Assembly: GCA_013375485.1 (NCBI GenBank)
Contig: JABXKB010000008.1
Span: 1-36,452 of the forward strand
Direction: 5' to 3'
DNA length: 36,452 nt
From: Promethearchaeota archaeon
Lineage (GTDB): Archaea > Asgardarchaeota > Lokiarchaeia > Sigyniarchaeales > SOKP01
In this document: piece by piece, positions 24,564 through 33,864 of the stretch
Layout: the number at the start of each line of letters is the position of its first letter
How positions within the stretch are numbered: position 1 is the stretch's first letter
Translations under genes and position numbers: made by a program
The notes under the pieces: model-generated
What the model saw: only the letters and a program-made list of their open reading frames with translations
What the model was told of the DNA's origin: nothing
The model's database searches: none

Positions 24564-26966
24564 TCAAGTTTGACGCATCATAAACCATTGGGAATATAAT
24601 TGAGATACTTGCATCATGAAATTTGCATCATCTATAGTACCAGCTTTTAATTGTGATATCAGAGCCCCTATATCATTTTTTTTACTTTCATGGAATTGCC
24701 TTATTCTTTCAGATTCTACGATCTCTTCTAGCATTCCTATAAATGTGTCCCAATTTATAGTCGTAGGAATAGCTGCAGTTTCCTCAGCTTCTTCTACTTT
24801 TTTAATCTTATATAAAGGATGACCCTTATGAAATTGCTTTACATATTCATAAATCTGTTCACAGACCCATAGAAATTCTTGTGGTTTATAGTCAATACCA
24901 GGGTCTTCTTTAAGACCTATAGAAAGTATATCTGACCATGAAACATCTGTTCCTTTCATAGATAAGATTGGTACCTCATACTTACGAGAAAGTGCTAATT
25001 CATGAGCACAATCGACTGAATTGAATACAGATTTATTAGTGCCTAAAAAGAATACAACATCACTAATAGGAACATTTTTATCCATAAATTCATCTATATT
25101 TCCCGATAGATCTTGCTCACAGAGAAGCACGTCATACACTTCAGATTTAGCTTCTAAATATTCGGCTAAATTCGCCAATTGATATGGTTCATAATCCACA
25201 ACCGCATGAGATACGAAAATAGACATGCATGATCTTTGTTTGAAATAATCTCGAAGTGTATCTAAATCACGTTTACCTAATTGTTTCTCTGATTCTGACA
25301 ATTGATTATCTTCTAGCTTTAAATCCTCAAGGCTTTCAAGCGACCATAGTACATAGGGTAAATTTTCAAATTTATTTTTATTCAGATTTAAGGTTTTAAT
25401 CTTAGAAAATCCCATGCTTTTTGGTAAGCTTGTTAGGTTATTTTCCTCTAAATTGATATACTCTAGCTTTTCACATTGACTAAAGGATTCTGGTAAAGAA
25501 GTTAGCCCATTTCTACGAGCATCTAAAACATTAAGAGAATTTAATTTGAGAAATTCATCGGGTAATCTCTGTAATTTATTTTCATTTATATTTAACCTTT
25601 CTAATGATGATAAATTACAGATTTCAGAAGGTAAATTAGTTAATTGATTTCCATCCAAAAGTAATTTTTGTAGGTTTTTTAATTCTCCAATTTCGGAGGG
25701 GAGTGTTTCAATTTGATTATTAGATAAATGCAATTCTCTTAACTTCTCTAATTTCCCAATACTTCTAGGTAGTGTTTTTAGATTACCCTCAGTAATTTTT
25801 AAGTACCATAAATTTATTAATTGTCCTATCGATTCAGGCAATGAGTCTAAAGGAGTACCACTAATATATAGATATTCTAATTTTTCAAGCTGACCTATGT
25901 TATCTGGTAAGTTAGAGAGTTTGCAATCGCTAATAGTAAGACGTTGTAATCCTTTCATCAATGCAAATGATTGAGGTAAAGAAGTGATATTATTCCCACT
26001 TAAATCAAGACCAAAAACATTATCCAAATTACATATAGATTCAGGTAATGTTTCAAGTTGATTATTTGTAAAATCAATGGTAGCTAAATTTGCTAGATTG
26101 CCTAACGATTCAGGTATCTCTTTAACTTGATTGTTGTCTATACGAAAATTAGTAAGTGAAGTTAAATTACCAATGCTTATAGGGAGTGTTTCAAGTCTAT
26201 TATTTTTCACAAGAAGTCTTTTAAGATTTAACAAGTTGCCTATTGAATCAGGTAAACTATGCAAATCTAGTGAACTGATTTCTAGATCTTCAAGTGCAAT
26301 AAGATCCCCGATCGAATTTGGTAAATGGGAAATTTGATTTACCCCCATATCTAGAGAAATAAGTGATTTAAGTTGTCCTAAGGTTTCAGATAAATCTGTT
26401 ATTTTATTATGACCGAGTGCTAGTTTTTTCAGAGTTAGTAGGCTATAGATATTTTCTGGAAAATGTGTTAGTCTATTATCACTTACATCAAGATCTGTTA
26501 AGGCTGTACATGCACCGAGTTCACTAGGAACTTCTCTTATCTTATTAGAGCGAAGGTCTAATTTTTCAAGGTTCTTAAAATTAGAAAACCAGCTTGGAAT
26601 TACTCTCAACTGATTAACGCCTAGAGTGAGTTCTTTTAGAGCAATACAATTTGCCATACTGGAAGGAAGTTCCATTATTTGATTTTGAGACGCTCCCAAC
26701 CATTCTAAATGAGTTAATTCCCCAATGGAATTTGGCAAACTCTCAATTTTGTTTCCATAACAAAGCAGTTGTTTCAATTCCTTACAATTACCGATATTTT
26801 CCGGTAAGTTAATAAGACTACCTCGAGTAATCTCAATTCTAACAACGTGGTTATCTTCAACTCTGAAATTATTAGCACTCCAACTTGATCCTACCTTTTG
26901 TTCTAGATCTCTTAGGACGTCTATTTCTTCAGTGGGTAATGTATAATCCATGTACTGTTCATTCAC
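24564..26966 (-). CDS. LRR protein with C-terminal TIR-like domain (candidate active)
   Basis: An 800-residue protein with no signal peptide. About 22 leucine-rich repeats of 23 residues fill residues about 45-570, with the pattern LPESIGNLxNLxxLxLxxNxL. A TIR-like domain follows (about 580-710): MSIFVSHAVVDYE, DVVFFLGTNKSV, then DCAHELAL and VPILSMKG. E656 in DCAHE sits where the NADase glutamate of TIR enzymes lies. A helical C-terminal domain of about 65 residues is shared with the gene upstream. The gene overlaps that one by 4 bp (ATGA), so translation is probably coupled. This plan (LRR sensor plus TIR) recalls plant NLR and animal Toll-like architectures, though without a nucleotide-binding domain. 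The enzyme activity is inferred. Confidence 0.8.
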   Translation of the reverse strand: MNEQYMDYTLPTEEIDVLRDLEQKVGSSWSANNFRVEDNHVVRIEITRGSLINLPENIGNCKELKQLLCYGNKIESLPNSIGELTHLEWLGASQNQIMELPSSMANCIALKELTLGVNQLRVIPSWFSNFKNLEKLDLRSNKIREVPSELGACTALTDLDVSDNRLTHFPENIYSLLTLKKLALGHNKITDLSETLGQLKSLISLDMGVNQISHLPNSIGDLIALEDLEISSLDLHSLPDSIGNLLNLKRLLVKNNRLETLPISIGNLTSLTNFRIDNNQVKEIPESLGNLANLATIDFTNNQLETLPESICNLDNVFGLDLSGNNITSLPQSFALMKGLQRLTISDCKLSNLPDNIGQLEKLEYLYISGTPLDSLPESIGQLINLWYLKITEGNLKTLPRSIGKLEKLRELHLSNNQIETLPSEIGELKNLQKLLLDGNQLTNLPSEICNLSSLERLNINENKLQRLPDEFLKLNSLNVLDARRNGLTSLPESFSQCEKLEYINLEENNLTSLPKSMGFSKIKTLNLNKNKFENLPYVLWSLESLEDLKLEDNQLSESEKQLGKRDLDTLRDYFKQRSCMSIFVSHAVVDYEPYQLANLAEYLEAKSEVYDVLLCEQDLSGNIDEFMDKNVPISDVVFFLGTNKSVFNSVDCAHELALSRKYEVPILSMKGTDVSWSDILSIGLKEDPGIDYKPQEFLWVCEQIYEYVKQFHKGHPLYKIKKVEEAEETAAIPTTINWDTFIGMLEEIVESERIRQFHESKKNDIGALISQLKAGTIDDANFMMQVSQLYSQWFMMRQT

Positions 26967-29347
26967 ATTTGTCCACCTCCAAAATATTTCTTCATTGCTT
27001 CTTTTTGTTGCATAAACCCCATAAAATATCCAGAAAGTTGAGTAAGAAATAATCCTTCTCCTCCTACTTTTGCAGTTTGCAGACTATTACATATTGAAGT
27101 TAAAGCCATCCTATTCTGCTCAAAAAATTCTTTCATTTCAGGTATATGAATGATACGGTCAAGTTCCGCTTTAAACGTTCCAAAACTAGTTGGGTCACCA
27201 ACCTCAGCAGCTTCTTCTTTTAGGAGGATTGTGGATTTATCTTTAAATATATTATGAGACCGTTTTAATTGTTGGATATAACTATAAACATTTTCGCAAA
27301 AACCTTCAAAATCATTAGGGGTAAATTCATGACCAAGTTCACGGCTAAGATCTACAACTGCTAGATCACCCCAGCCTACATCTAATCCTTTTAGGGGTAC
27401 TGTTTCGATACCTTGATTCTTACCATTTTTTAATATTTGGACCATTTTAGGAGAGTTAATTGATCCTGCTGTTGCTAGGAATAAAATTAGATCAGTCACA
27501 CTAAGATTGGATTCAATTGGTGGTAATACAGCAAATATTTCACTTTTATTTTCCAGGAAATTAATTACTTCGGGAATGCGATGAGCTTCTGCATCGGATT
27601 CAGTATGAATCAACATAACGGCTATACTTGCTCGTTGGCGACAGTATTCAAATATAGCATTTGTATCTCTATGTGCTATTTCTTGTTCTTCTTCGGTGAA
27701 AGGATTGCCAGTAACTTTTAGATCTCTCAAAGATTCCATGGTATATATAAAATAAGGAAGATTTTTAAGCTGGTTATCGGAAATACCAAGTTTTGTTAGT
27801 TTTAGCTTCGTGATTATTTCTGGTAATTCAATTAATTGGTTAGAGTCAATCCAGAGTGTATCTAGAGATTCCAAATTAGTAATAGTATCTGGTATTTCTG
27901 TTAATTTATTATTGTTTAAGAGAAGCATATTTAATGATTTGAGCTTTTCTATACATTCTGGAACCTTTTCAATATTATTAAATGAAAGATCCAATTGTTT
28001 GAGTTTTTCTAACCTACATAGCGAAAAAGGAATGGTTGAAATTCTATTTGATTTAAGGTTTAGATGGGTTAAATTAGAGAGTTCTCCAATAGATTCTGGG
28101 ATTTTAGGTAAGTGATTTTGCTGAAAGTTAACTTCTGTGAGAGATGCTAACTGTCCAAAATTCTCTGGTAAATTTCTCAATCCATTAGCTTCACATTTAA
28201 AAATTTTTAGCTTTTTCAATTCACAAAAAGAGTTAGGAAGTTCTGATATTTCATTATATAATGGTTTATCATCATTCGTAGACCAATCACCATCTAGGTC
28301 AAATTCCTCTAATTCTTTAAGATTCCCAAAAGTTTCGGGTAAAGCTTCGAGTTTGTTCCACTTAAGAGCTAAGTATCTTAAATTGGACAAATTACCTATA
28401 CTATCGGGTAAAAGATCCAATTCTTTCATTACTAAATTGAGTCCTACTATGTGTTTATTATCACAAATATACCCAAAATGACTTACATTTACAGGTTGCT
28501 CAGAAACTTGTTGTATGTGTTGCTGCATATTATCTTTTTGTGTTTGTTGTGCTGTTTGCATTTGGACTCCATATTGTGCAAGCATATTCTGTATGTTTTG
28601 ATGTACAGATTGTGCATATTGTTTTGCAGATTGAATTGCTATTTCTTCACTCATTCCTAGTAACGGTTTCAAACCTGCAAAAGTGGGGTCATTTGCTCCC
28701 AATTCTTGTATTCCAACATCAAGAGTTACTTTTAACTGTGCTTGATATTCTGGTGTGATCATTGATCTATAATAATTGAGACTTTCTTTTTCTAACTCTT
28801 CAAGAGATATTTGGGAATACATTACTTCATTTATCCTTCGTGTTTCTTCTTTGTTTATTGATTGAAGTTTAAAATTTTGTTGCATAAACTTAGCCATCGC
28901 TTTTCCTTTTTGTTTTGCCTTATCTTCGTCCATATCTAAAATTGCTTTCATTTGCTGAACAGAAGGGTGGTTTTCTCCTAACATGGGAATAAGAGAATTG
29001 AGCTGTGCTTGAATATTTGCTTGCATTGTTGGATTTACTTGAGCCATATATTGACTTTCATAAGTTTTTTCTAACTCGTCTATTGATAATTGTGCCAATC
29101 TTTCTTGTTCAGTTGTTTGGGTTTTAATAGTTTGAGCTTGGGAGTTCAAGATTGACTGTGCGTTCATCTGAGTTGCATGAGGTTGGTATGTTTGATATGA
29201 TTCAGCTATTTTACGTTTTGTTTCATCTCTATCTTCACGGCAAGGAATCGTTTCTCCTATGAGTTTTTCTATTTGCTCAAGGAATTCTGCTTCTGAAGAT
29301 ATTAAGGATATGCCATTATATTCTTTTAATTCTTCAATAACTATCAC
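26963..29347 (-). CDS. LRR protein with degenerate TIR-like domain and duplicated helical N-terminal module
   Basis: A 794-residue protein. Residues about 87-161 and 180-254 are two copies of an unnamed Q-rich helical module with L(E)ELEKxY at the start and a GxNxPxxxxxKxxLxM core. About 10 LRRs (about 300-560) follow, then a TIR-like domain (about 575-705) and a C-terminal helical domain matching that of the partner. The TIR-like part keeps the fold residues (FLATAGSINSP, VPLKGLDVGW) but has I638 where its neighbour has E656, so it is probably not a NADase. It is the first gene of the operon, and its stop overlaps the next start. It may act as a regulatory or receptor partner. Confidence 0.75.
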   Translation of the reverse strand: MIVIEELKEYNGISLISSEAEFLEQIEKLIGETIPCREDRDETKRKIAESYQTYQPHATQMNAQSILNSQAQTIKTQTTEQERLAQLSIDELEKTYESQYMAQVNPTMQANIQAQLNSLIPMLGENHPSVQQMKAILDMDEDKAKQKGKAMAKFMQQNFKLQSINKEETRRINEVMYSQISLEELEKESLNYYRSMITPEYQAQLKVTLDVGIQELGANDPTFAGLKPLLGMSEEIAIQSAKQYAQSVHQNIQNMLAQYGVQMQTAQQTQKDNMQQHIQQVSEQPVNVSHFGYICDNKHIVGLNLVMKELDLLPDSIGNLSNLRYLALKWNKLEALPETFGNLKELEEFDLDGDWSTNDDKPLYNEISELPNSFCELKKLKIFKCEANGLRNLPENFGQLASLTEVNFQQNHLPKIPESIGELSNLTHLNLKSNRISTIPFSLCRLEKLKQLDLSFNNIEKVPECIEKLKSLNMLLLNNNKLTEIPDTITNLESLDTLWIDSNQLIELPEIITKLKLTKLGISDNQLKNLPYFIYTMESLRDLKVTGNPFTEEEQEIAHRDTNAIFEYCRQRASIAVMLIHTESDAEAHRIPEVINFLENKSEIFAVLPPIESNLSVTDLILFLATAGSINSPKMVQILKNGKNQGIETVPLKGLDVGWGDLAVVDLSRELGHEFTPNDFEGFCENVYSYIQQLKRSHNIFKDKSTILLKEEAAEVGDPTSFGTFKAELDRIIHIPEMKEFFEQNRMALTSICNSLQTAKVGGEGLFLTQLSGYFMGFMQQKEAMKKYFGGGQM

Positions 29348-29436
29348 CTAATAGAAATATTCACTAAAATTTTGATTCTAGAATTTGATTAGTACAATTA
29401 GTGAATCTTAAATTTTTTATATGTTTGCTTTCATAA

Positions 29437-29446
29437 TATTATAAAT
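29437..29446 (+). promoter_or_regulatory. TATA box upstream of the WD40 gene
   Basis: A TATTATAAAT sequence 45 nt before the start GTG (29482) predicts transcription from about 29465, so the mRNA would be short-leadered or leaderless. The 134-bp gap between the two divergent units must hold both promoters. Confidence 0.4.
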
Positions 29447-29481
29447 CTAATTAAAATAATTCAAAATATATCTTATCAAAA

Positions 29482-31941
29482 GTGATTAAGATGGAAAAAC
29501 CATCCGTCGAAAGTAAGAATTCAAAGAAAGTTATTTATGAGCAAACTTCTACTGAAGCTAAAATTTCAAAAAAGGTAATCGAAACAGTATTATCACATCA
29601 TAAACTTGAAGTAAGAGATATTGAAATTAGTCCAGATGGAAAATTCTTAATCTCTTGCTCTGAATGCGAGGAAAATGAAGATCCTTACTTAATAGTATGG
29701 AATATCGATGAAGTTTTAGAGGGAGAGACGAAACCTGAAATTATTCTTCAAGCAGAAAGAAAAGTGAATAAATATACCAAAGTTACAAATTGGCTTTTGT
29801 GTGTTGATTCTACGGTTGTCGAAATAGGAAACATTACATGGTGGGTAATATGCGCTGGAAGTATAATTGGTGACATCTATATATGGTGTTTTAAACTAGC
29901 CCCAGATTTAAGGAAATGGGACTTTAAAAATTATAAATCTATTATCTTGCCTGGAGGTAATGGAGACATTGAAAAATATCCAAAAGCTATATTTGATATT
30001 AAGATTCAAAAAGACTTAAGTCAAAACAACTTACTCCATATATATTTTGTATTAAATAATATACATACAACAATATGGAAAGAGAAAACTTTTGATAACA
30101 CACTTAATAAATTGGATGTTTCTCTTGATGGCTCTGGAATAATTTCAAAAATAGATGACATTAAAGTCCTTGGTACAAACGATGTATGGATAACGAAGTT
30201 AATGATTAAAAGGGATCTGAAAGAAGAAATATTAGTCACAGGTTCTAAAGATGGTAAAGTAAATTTATGGAATATTGCGGCAGATACTGATTCAATATTA
30301 ATAGGTAAGCATGATGGGGCAATCACAGATATAAGTATAATTAGAAATGGCAAAATGATCGCATCATCTTCTAATGATACAAAAATAACTATCTGGGAAC
30401 AGAGCTCTATAAATAAGTATTATAAAAAGAAGGATCTCCTTGGACACACTGAAGCTGTTTTAGCAATTGATGTTCAAACTGATGAAAATTATTTAATTTC
30501 AGCTTCTAAAGATAATACTATTAAAATCTGGGATTTAAATGATTTAAGATGGATAAGAAGCATAGATATGCATTATTACATGGATGCGTATAAGGAAAAT
30601 GGAAAGGTTGTCGGAAAAGCGGTTCTGGTAAAGGGTTTAAATTTTATAAGAAAAATTAAAGTAACACCTGAAAATCGTTATATCTTTGTCTCAAAGTATG
30701 ACAAGATTGTTATTCTACGTAATTTTGGTGGTGTTTGGCATTTCATTCAACAATTGAAATTTATAAAAAAACATGATCCAGAGTTATATCGAAAGATGTA
30801 TGGGGATAATTTAAAACAGATTGCTAAATACAGCCCAGAAAATGAAGAATCTCTCAGAAATTTGTATAGCATTATAAAAGAACGTTTAATAAAAACTAGG
30901 AAAATTGAGTTAGCAGGTAAAACAGAACAAAAAATAGATTATAATATGCGTGAACTTGGCACACTCTTCATACCATCATTTATGAAATTTGAGCCAAAAT
31001 TAAAATCCCAAAAGGAATTTATGTTAGGAACAAAACAAAATTATGAAGCTTATTGGCAAAGCATAAGAAATTCTATATTTAAATTACCTAATATCCCTTG
31101 GGGTTTCAAGTTATATATTACAACTTCAGAAATGGGTGAAAAGATTGAAGATTCCAACTTCGTAGAAATAACAGCCCAAACTGGAGAGTTTCCTTACATC
31201 ATTTTAAAAGATCGAACTCAGACGCAAATCCGATTTTTAATAGTATTAAATAGAGTTCAAACAAGTTTCATTCCCTTAATAAACAATATTACCATAGATA
31301 TTGAAGATGATCGAGGAGATAAAGATAGTTTAGTGTTTTCTGATTTCACGCATTCAAAAAATTTCCTACGAATTTTAACAAATCCAACACATTCTTTAGA
31401 TAAAGTTAAAGAAATTAATAAGCCGGAGTATATTTATTTCGCAGATTGCACTTTTCAGATTGATGAAGGTTATTGCGTTGAGGAATTTGCTAATATTTTT
31501 ATAAGAAAAATAACTGTAGAATATACGGATACTTTAGAGCCCTCAGAATCAACTACAAGTGATAAAGAGGATTTTAAAATCATTGAAGCTTTTAAAAATA
31601 ATTTTATATATCCATTAACACCGAAAACTAAGATCCAAATTGGTAAAGGTTTAAAATCAAAACTAGGTAAAATGATTGATGAATACTTTGCTAAAATAAT
31701 CATTGTGGAATTTTTATTAAGTTTTTGGGGTTTTATTGAAGTCGGATTACCCTCTATAATTCCCGATTTTGATATGCCAGGATGGATTTCAATACTGGTG
31801 AATGTTGCCTCAATAAGTATTATTGTATTAATTTTCATAATGATGATAGTGCAATCACGCAGCGGAAAGAAAAGAGATATTGATATAGATGAATTGGATG
31901 ATAAAATGAGAAAAAGGAGGAGAAAGAAGTTTGGAAAATAA
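29482..31941 (+). CDS. WD40-repeat protein with C-terminal membrane helices
   Basis: An 819-residue protein. Residues about 35-420 are WD40-like blades, with motifs KFLISC…LIVWNID, ILVTGSKDGKVNLWNI, MIASSSNDTKITIWEQ and YLISASKDNTIKIWDL; about six or seven blades are likely. Residues about 420-720 form a helical then beta-rich region of no known family. Near the C-terminus two hydrophobic helices occur (about 732-755 and 770-795), followed by a very basic tail (KMRKRRRKKFGK). The propeller should therefore be tethered to the membrane. The gene overlaps the next by 11 bp and is divergent from the LRR-TIR operon. GTG at 29482 or ATG at 29491 may be the start. Confidence 0.8.
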   Translation: MIKMEKPSVESKNSKKVIYEQTSTEAKISKKVIETVLSHHKLEVRDIEISPDGKFLISCSECEENEDPYLIVWNIDEVLEGETKPEIILQAERKVNKYTKVTNWLLCVDSTVVEIGNITWWVICAGSIIGDIYIWCFKLAPDLRKWDFKNYKSIILPGGNGDIEKYPKAIFDIKIQKDLSQNNLLHIYFVLNNIHTTIWKEKTFDNTLNKLDVSLDGSGIISKIDDIKVLGTNDVWITKLMIKRDLKEEILVTGSKDGKVNLWNIAADTDSILIGKHDGAITDISIIRNGKMIASSSNDTKITIWEQSSINKYYKKKDLLGHTEAVLAIDVQTDENYLISASKDNTIKIWDLNDLRWIRSIDMHYYMDAYKENGKVVGKAVLVKGLNFIRKIKVTPENRYIFVSKYDKIVILRNFGGVWHFIQQLKFIKKHDPELYRKMYGDNLKQIAKYSPENEESLRNLYSIIKERLIKTRKIELAGKTEQKIDYNMRELGTLFIPSFMKFEPKLKSQKEFMLGTKQNYEAYWQSIRNSIFKLPNIPWGFKLYITTSEMGEKIEDSNFVEITAQTGEFPYIILKDRTQTQIRFLIVLNRVQTSFIPLINNITIDIEDDRGDKDSLVFSDFTHSKNFLRILTNPTHSLDKVKEINKPEYIYFADCTFQIDEGYCVEEFANIFIRKITVEYTDTLEPSESTTSDKEDFKIIEAFKNNFIYPLTPKTKIQIGKGLKSKLGKMIDEYFAKIIIVEFLLSFWGFIEVGLPSIIPDFDMPGWISILVNVASISIIVLIFIMMIVQSRSGKKRDIDIDELDDKMRKRRRKKFGK

Positions 31942-32797
31942 AATATTAAATATTATTATAACCAGTTCGGTTCAGAATGATTTTATTGAACTGTTAGATA
32001 TTCACCCCATACCAGAAGATAGTTTAAAATTAGGCTACGAACAAGTTTCAAATAAATGGATGGAGTATTTTTTAAATCAGAATAGAGATACTAGTGAAGC
32101 AAATATCGATCAATTTATACCGTGGTTAAAACAGAATGTTAGTAATGAAATGATTGGCGAATCTCTATCTTATCATCAAATCCTAGAACATTTCAGACAT
32201 AGGGTTCATATTGATGATGATGAAACCAGAAGATTATGGGAAGGAGATAAACTAAGCCAATTTATACGAGATTTAATGAATATAGCATCTGAATCAAATT
32301 CAAATGAAACTAGTGGAGTAGAATATCAATGCATTCATTTAAGGGATTGGCATGACCAAACTGATGAATCACAAAAGGGAGAAATGGATTTATTTGGCCC
32401 TCACTGTATAAAAGGCACATATGGAGCGAAATTTGTATCACCATTGAATGAATTAATACAAAAGCATCATGATTTTAACGTGATAATAAATTCAAATAGT
32501 CTTAGTTCCTTCGACGAAACAGATCTCGAATCAGTACTAGAAACAGTTATCAAAAATGCAGGGAGTTCTCATAAAGAAGTTAAAATTGGAGTTTTTGGAG
32601 TAATTACCAATGTAAAAGTCTTTCTTTTAACATTTGAGCTAATGATTATCCATAAATTTAAAAATGTCTATGTCTGTGGTGATTTTTGTGCTGGTTTTAA
32701 CAAACAAGGTCATAAAACAGGCATTAGCTCCATGGCTAATATTTTAGCAGCAAATATAGTTGATCAAAACAAATTTAAAGAAATTTTTAATATTTAA
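31931..32797 (+). CDS. isochorismatase/nicotinamidase-fold protein, probably catalytically dead
   Basis: A 288-residue protein with the isochorismatase-like layout: SVQNDFIE (D17), an unusual insert of about 60 residues, then IHLRDWHD, FGPHCIKGTYGAKFV, INSNSLSSFDETDL, IGVFGVITNVKVFL and YVCGDFCAG. In active members the catalytic Lys precedes the SxF motif and the nucleophile Cys lies in GVxTxxC. Here these positions are N187/S188 and K229. D17 is retained. The protein therefore lacks two of the three catalytic residues. A TTG start is supported by GGAGG 11 nt upstream, inside the WD40 gene. The 11-bp overlap implies translational coupling and a joint function with the WD40 protein. Confidence 0.72.
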   Translation: MENKILNIIITSSVQNDFIELLDIHPIPEDSLKLGYEQVSNKWMEYFLNQNRDTSEANIDQFIPWLKQNVSNEMIGESLSYHQILEHFRHRVHIDDDETRRLWEGDKLSQFIRDLMNIASESNSNETSGVEYQCIHLRDWHDQTDESQKGEMDLFGPHCIKGTYGAKFVSPLNELIQKHHDFNVIINSNSLSSFDETDLESVLETVIKNAGSSHKEVKIGVFGVITNVKVFLLTFELMIIHKFKNVYVCGDFCAGFNKQGHKTGISSMANILAANIVDQNKFKEIFNI

Positions 32798-32876
32798 CTA
32801 TCTGATTTTTTTTATTTTCTTTATTATTCTCCTAATTTTATTTTTTATTACACGACAACTTATTTTAAATTAAAAT

Positions 32877-32887
32877 TTTTATAAATA
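32877..32887 (+). promoter_or_regulatory. TATA box of nadA
   Basis: TTTTATAAATA lies about 35-40 nt before the nadA ATG, so the mRNA leader is only about 10 nt. It shows that nadA has its own promoter, separate from the WD40 operon ending at 32797. Confidence 0.5.
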
Positions 32888-32918
32888 TTAGAAGTTATGA
32901 AATTATTTTAATGATAAT

Positions 32919-33863
32919 ATGACTGTTAAACAATTACAAGAAGAAATTTTGAATCTAAAAAATCAAAATGATGTAATAATTCTAGCACATTATTATCAAC
33001 CAATTGAAATACAGGAAATCGCTGATTACGTTGGCGACTCTCTCGGATTATCTCGTACAGCAAAAGAAAAAGCAAGCACAGAATATATTATATTTGCTGG
33101 AGTAGATTTTATGGCTGAAACTGCTTCAATAATAAATCAGGATAAGCATGTTCTAATACCCAATTACGAGTCGTGCTGTCCAATGGCAGCTTTTCTTACT
33201 CCTGAAATGGTTAGGGAATTTAAAAGAGAATATCCTGGACTTCCTGTAGTAGTATACGTTAACTCAACTGCAGCAGTAAAGGCCGAGTCCGATATTTGTT
33301 GTACTTCCGCAAATGCAGTTAAAATTGTTGAGAATATAAGTCAAGAATTTAATGTAGAAGCAGTATTATTTGGACCAGATGCTAATTTAGCAGATTACGC
33401 TGAACAATTCTCAAATATTGAGACTATTAAAATGCCGGATAAAGGACATTGTTATGTTCATTCACAAATTACTGTAGATGATATAAAAACTGTAAGAGAA
33501 AAATATCCTAAAGCAAAACTTCTCGTTCATCCTGAATGCATTAGAATCGTAAGAGAATTAGCAGATTATGTAGGTTCTACTGCCCGAATGTATAATTATG
33601 CTAAAGAAAGTTCTCCTGAAGTAAATGAATTTATTATAGGAACAGAAATTGGTCTTTTAGAACGTATGGCTCAAGATTTTCCAGATAAAAACTTCTATTT
33701 GGCAAAAAACAAATTAGTTTGTTATAATATGAAAAAACATAACTTAGAATTAATTAGATATCTTTTAGAGAACTTGAATGATAAAGCTTTTGAGGTTAAA
33801 GTGCCATCTGAAATAGCAAAGCGTGCTATAAAACCAATTGAGAAGATGTTAAATTTTTCTTAG
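32919..33863 (+). CDS. nadA: quinolinate synthase A
   Basis: The 314 residues are a complete NadA. It condenses iminoaspartate with dihydroxyacetone phosphate to quinolinate, the first dedicated intermediate of de novo NAD biosynthesis. Visible signatures are ILAHYYQPIEIQEIADYVGDS, the first cluster cysteine region (NYESCCPMA), the Cys of HPEC, and the Cys of CYNMKKHNLE, which together ligate the [4Fe-4S] cluster. VNSTAAVKAESDICCTSAN is the conserved active-site loop. nadB and nadC are not in the window. The gene ends 1 bp from the convergent LRR gene. Confidence 0.95.
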   Translation: MTVKQLQEEILNLKNQNDVIILAHYYQPIEIQEIADYVGDSLGLSRTAKEKASTEYIIFAGVDFMAETASIINQDKHVLIPNYESCCPMAAFLTPEMVREFKREYPGLPVVVYVNSTAAVKAESDICCTSANAVKIVENISQEFNVEAVLFGPDANLADYAEQFSNIETIKMPDKGHCYVHSQITVDDIKTVREKYPKAKLLVHPECIRIVRELADYVGSTARMYNYAKESSPEVNEFIIGTEIGLLERMAQDFPDKNFYLAKNKLVCYNMKKHNLELIRYLLENLNDKAFEVKVPSEIAKRAIKPIEKMLNFS

Positions 33864-33864
33864 A

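Noticed and set aside
24616-28758. + strand ORFs opposite the LRR genes
   Set aside because: Leucine/serine-rich antisense copies of LRR repeats; no domains and no starts with ribosome-binding sites.
30021-31838. minus-strand ORFs of 110 and 122 codons inside the WD40 gene
   Set aside because: They lie wholly inside a clear coding gene and have low-complexity composition.
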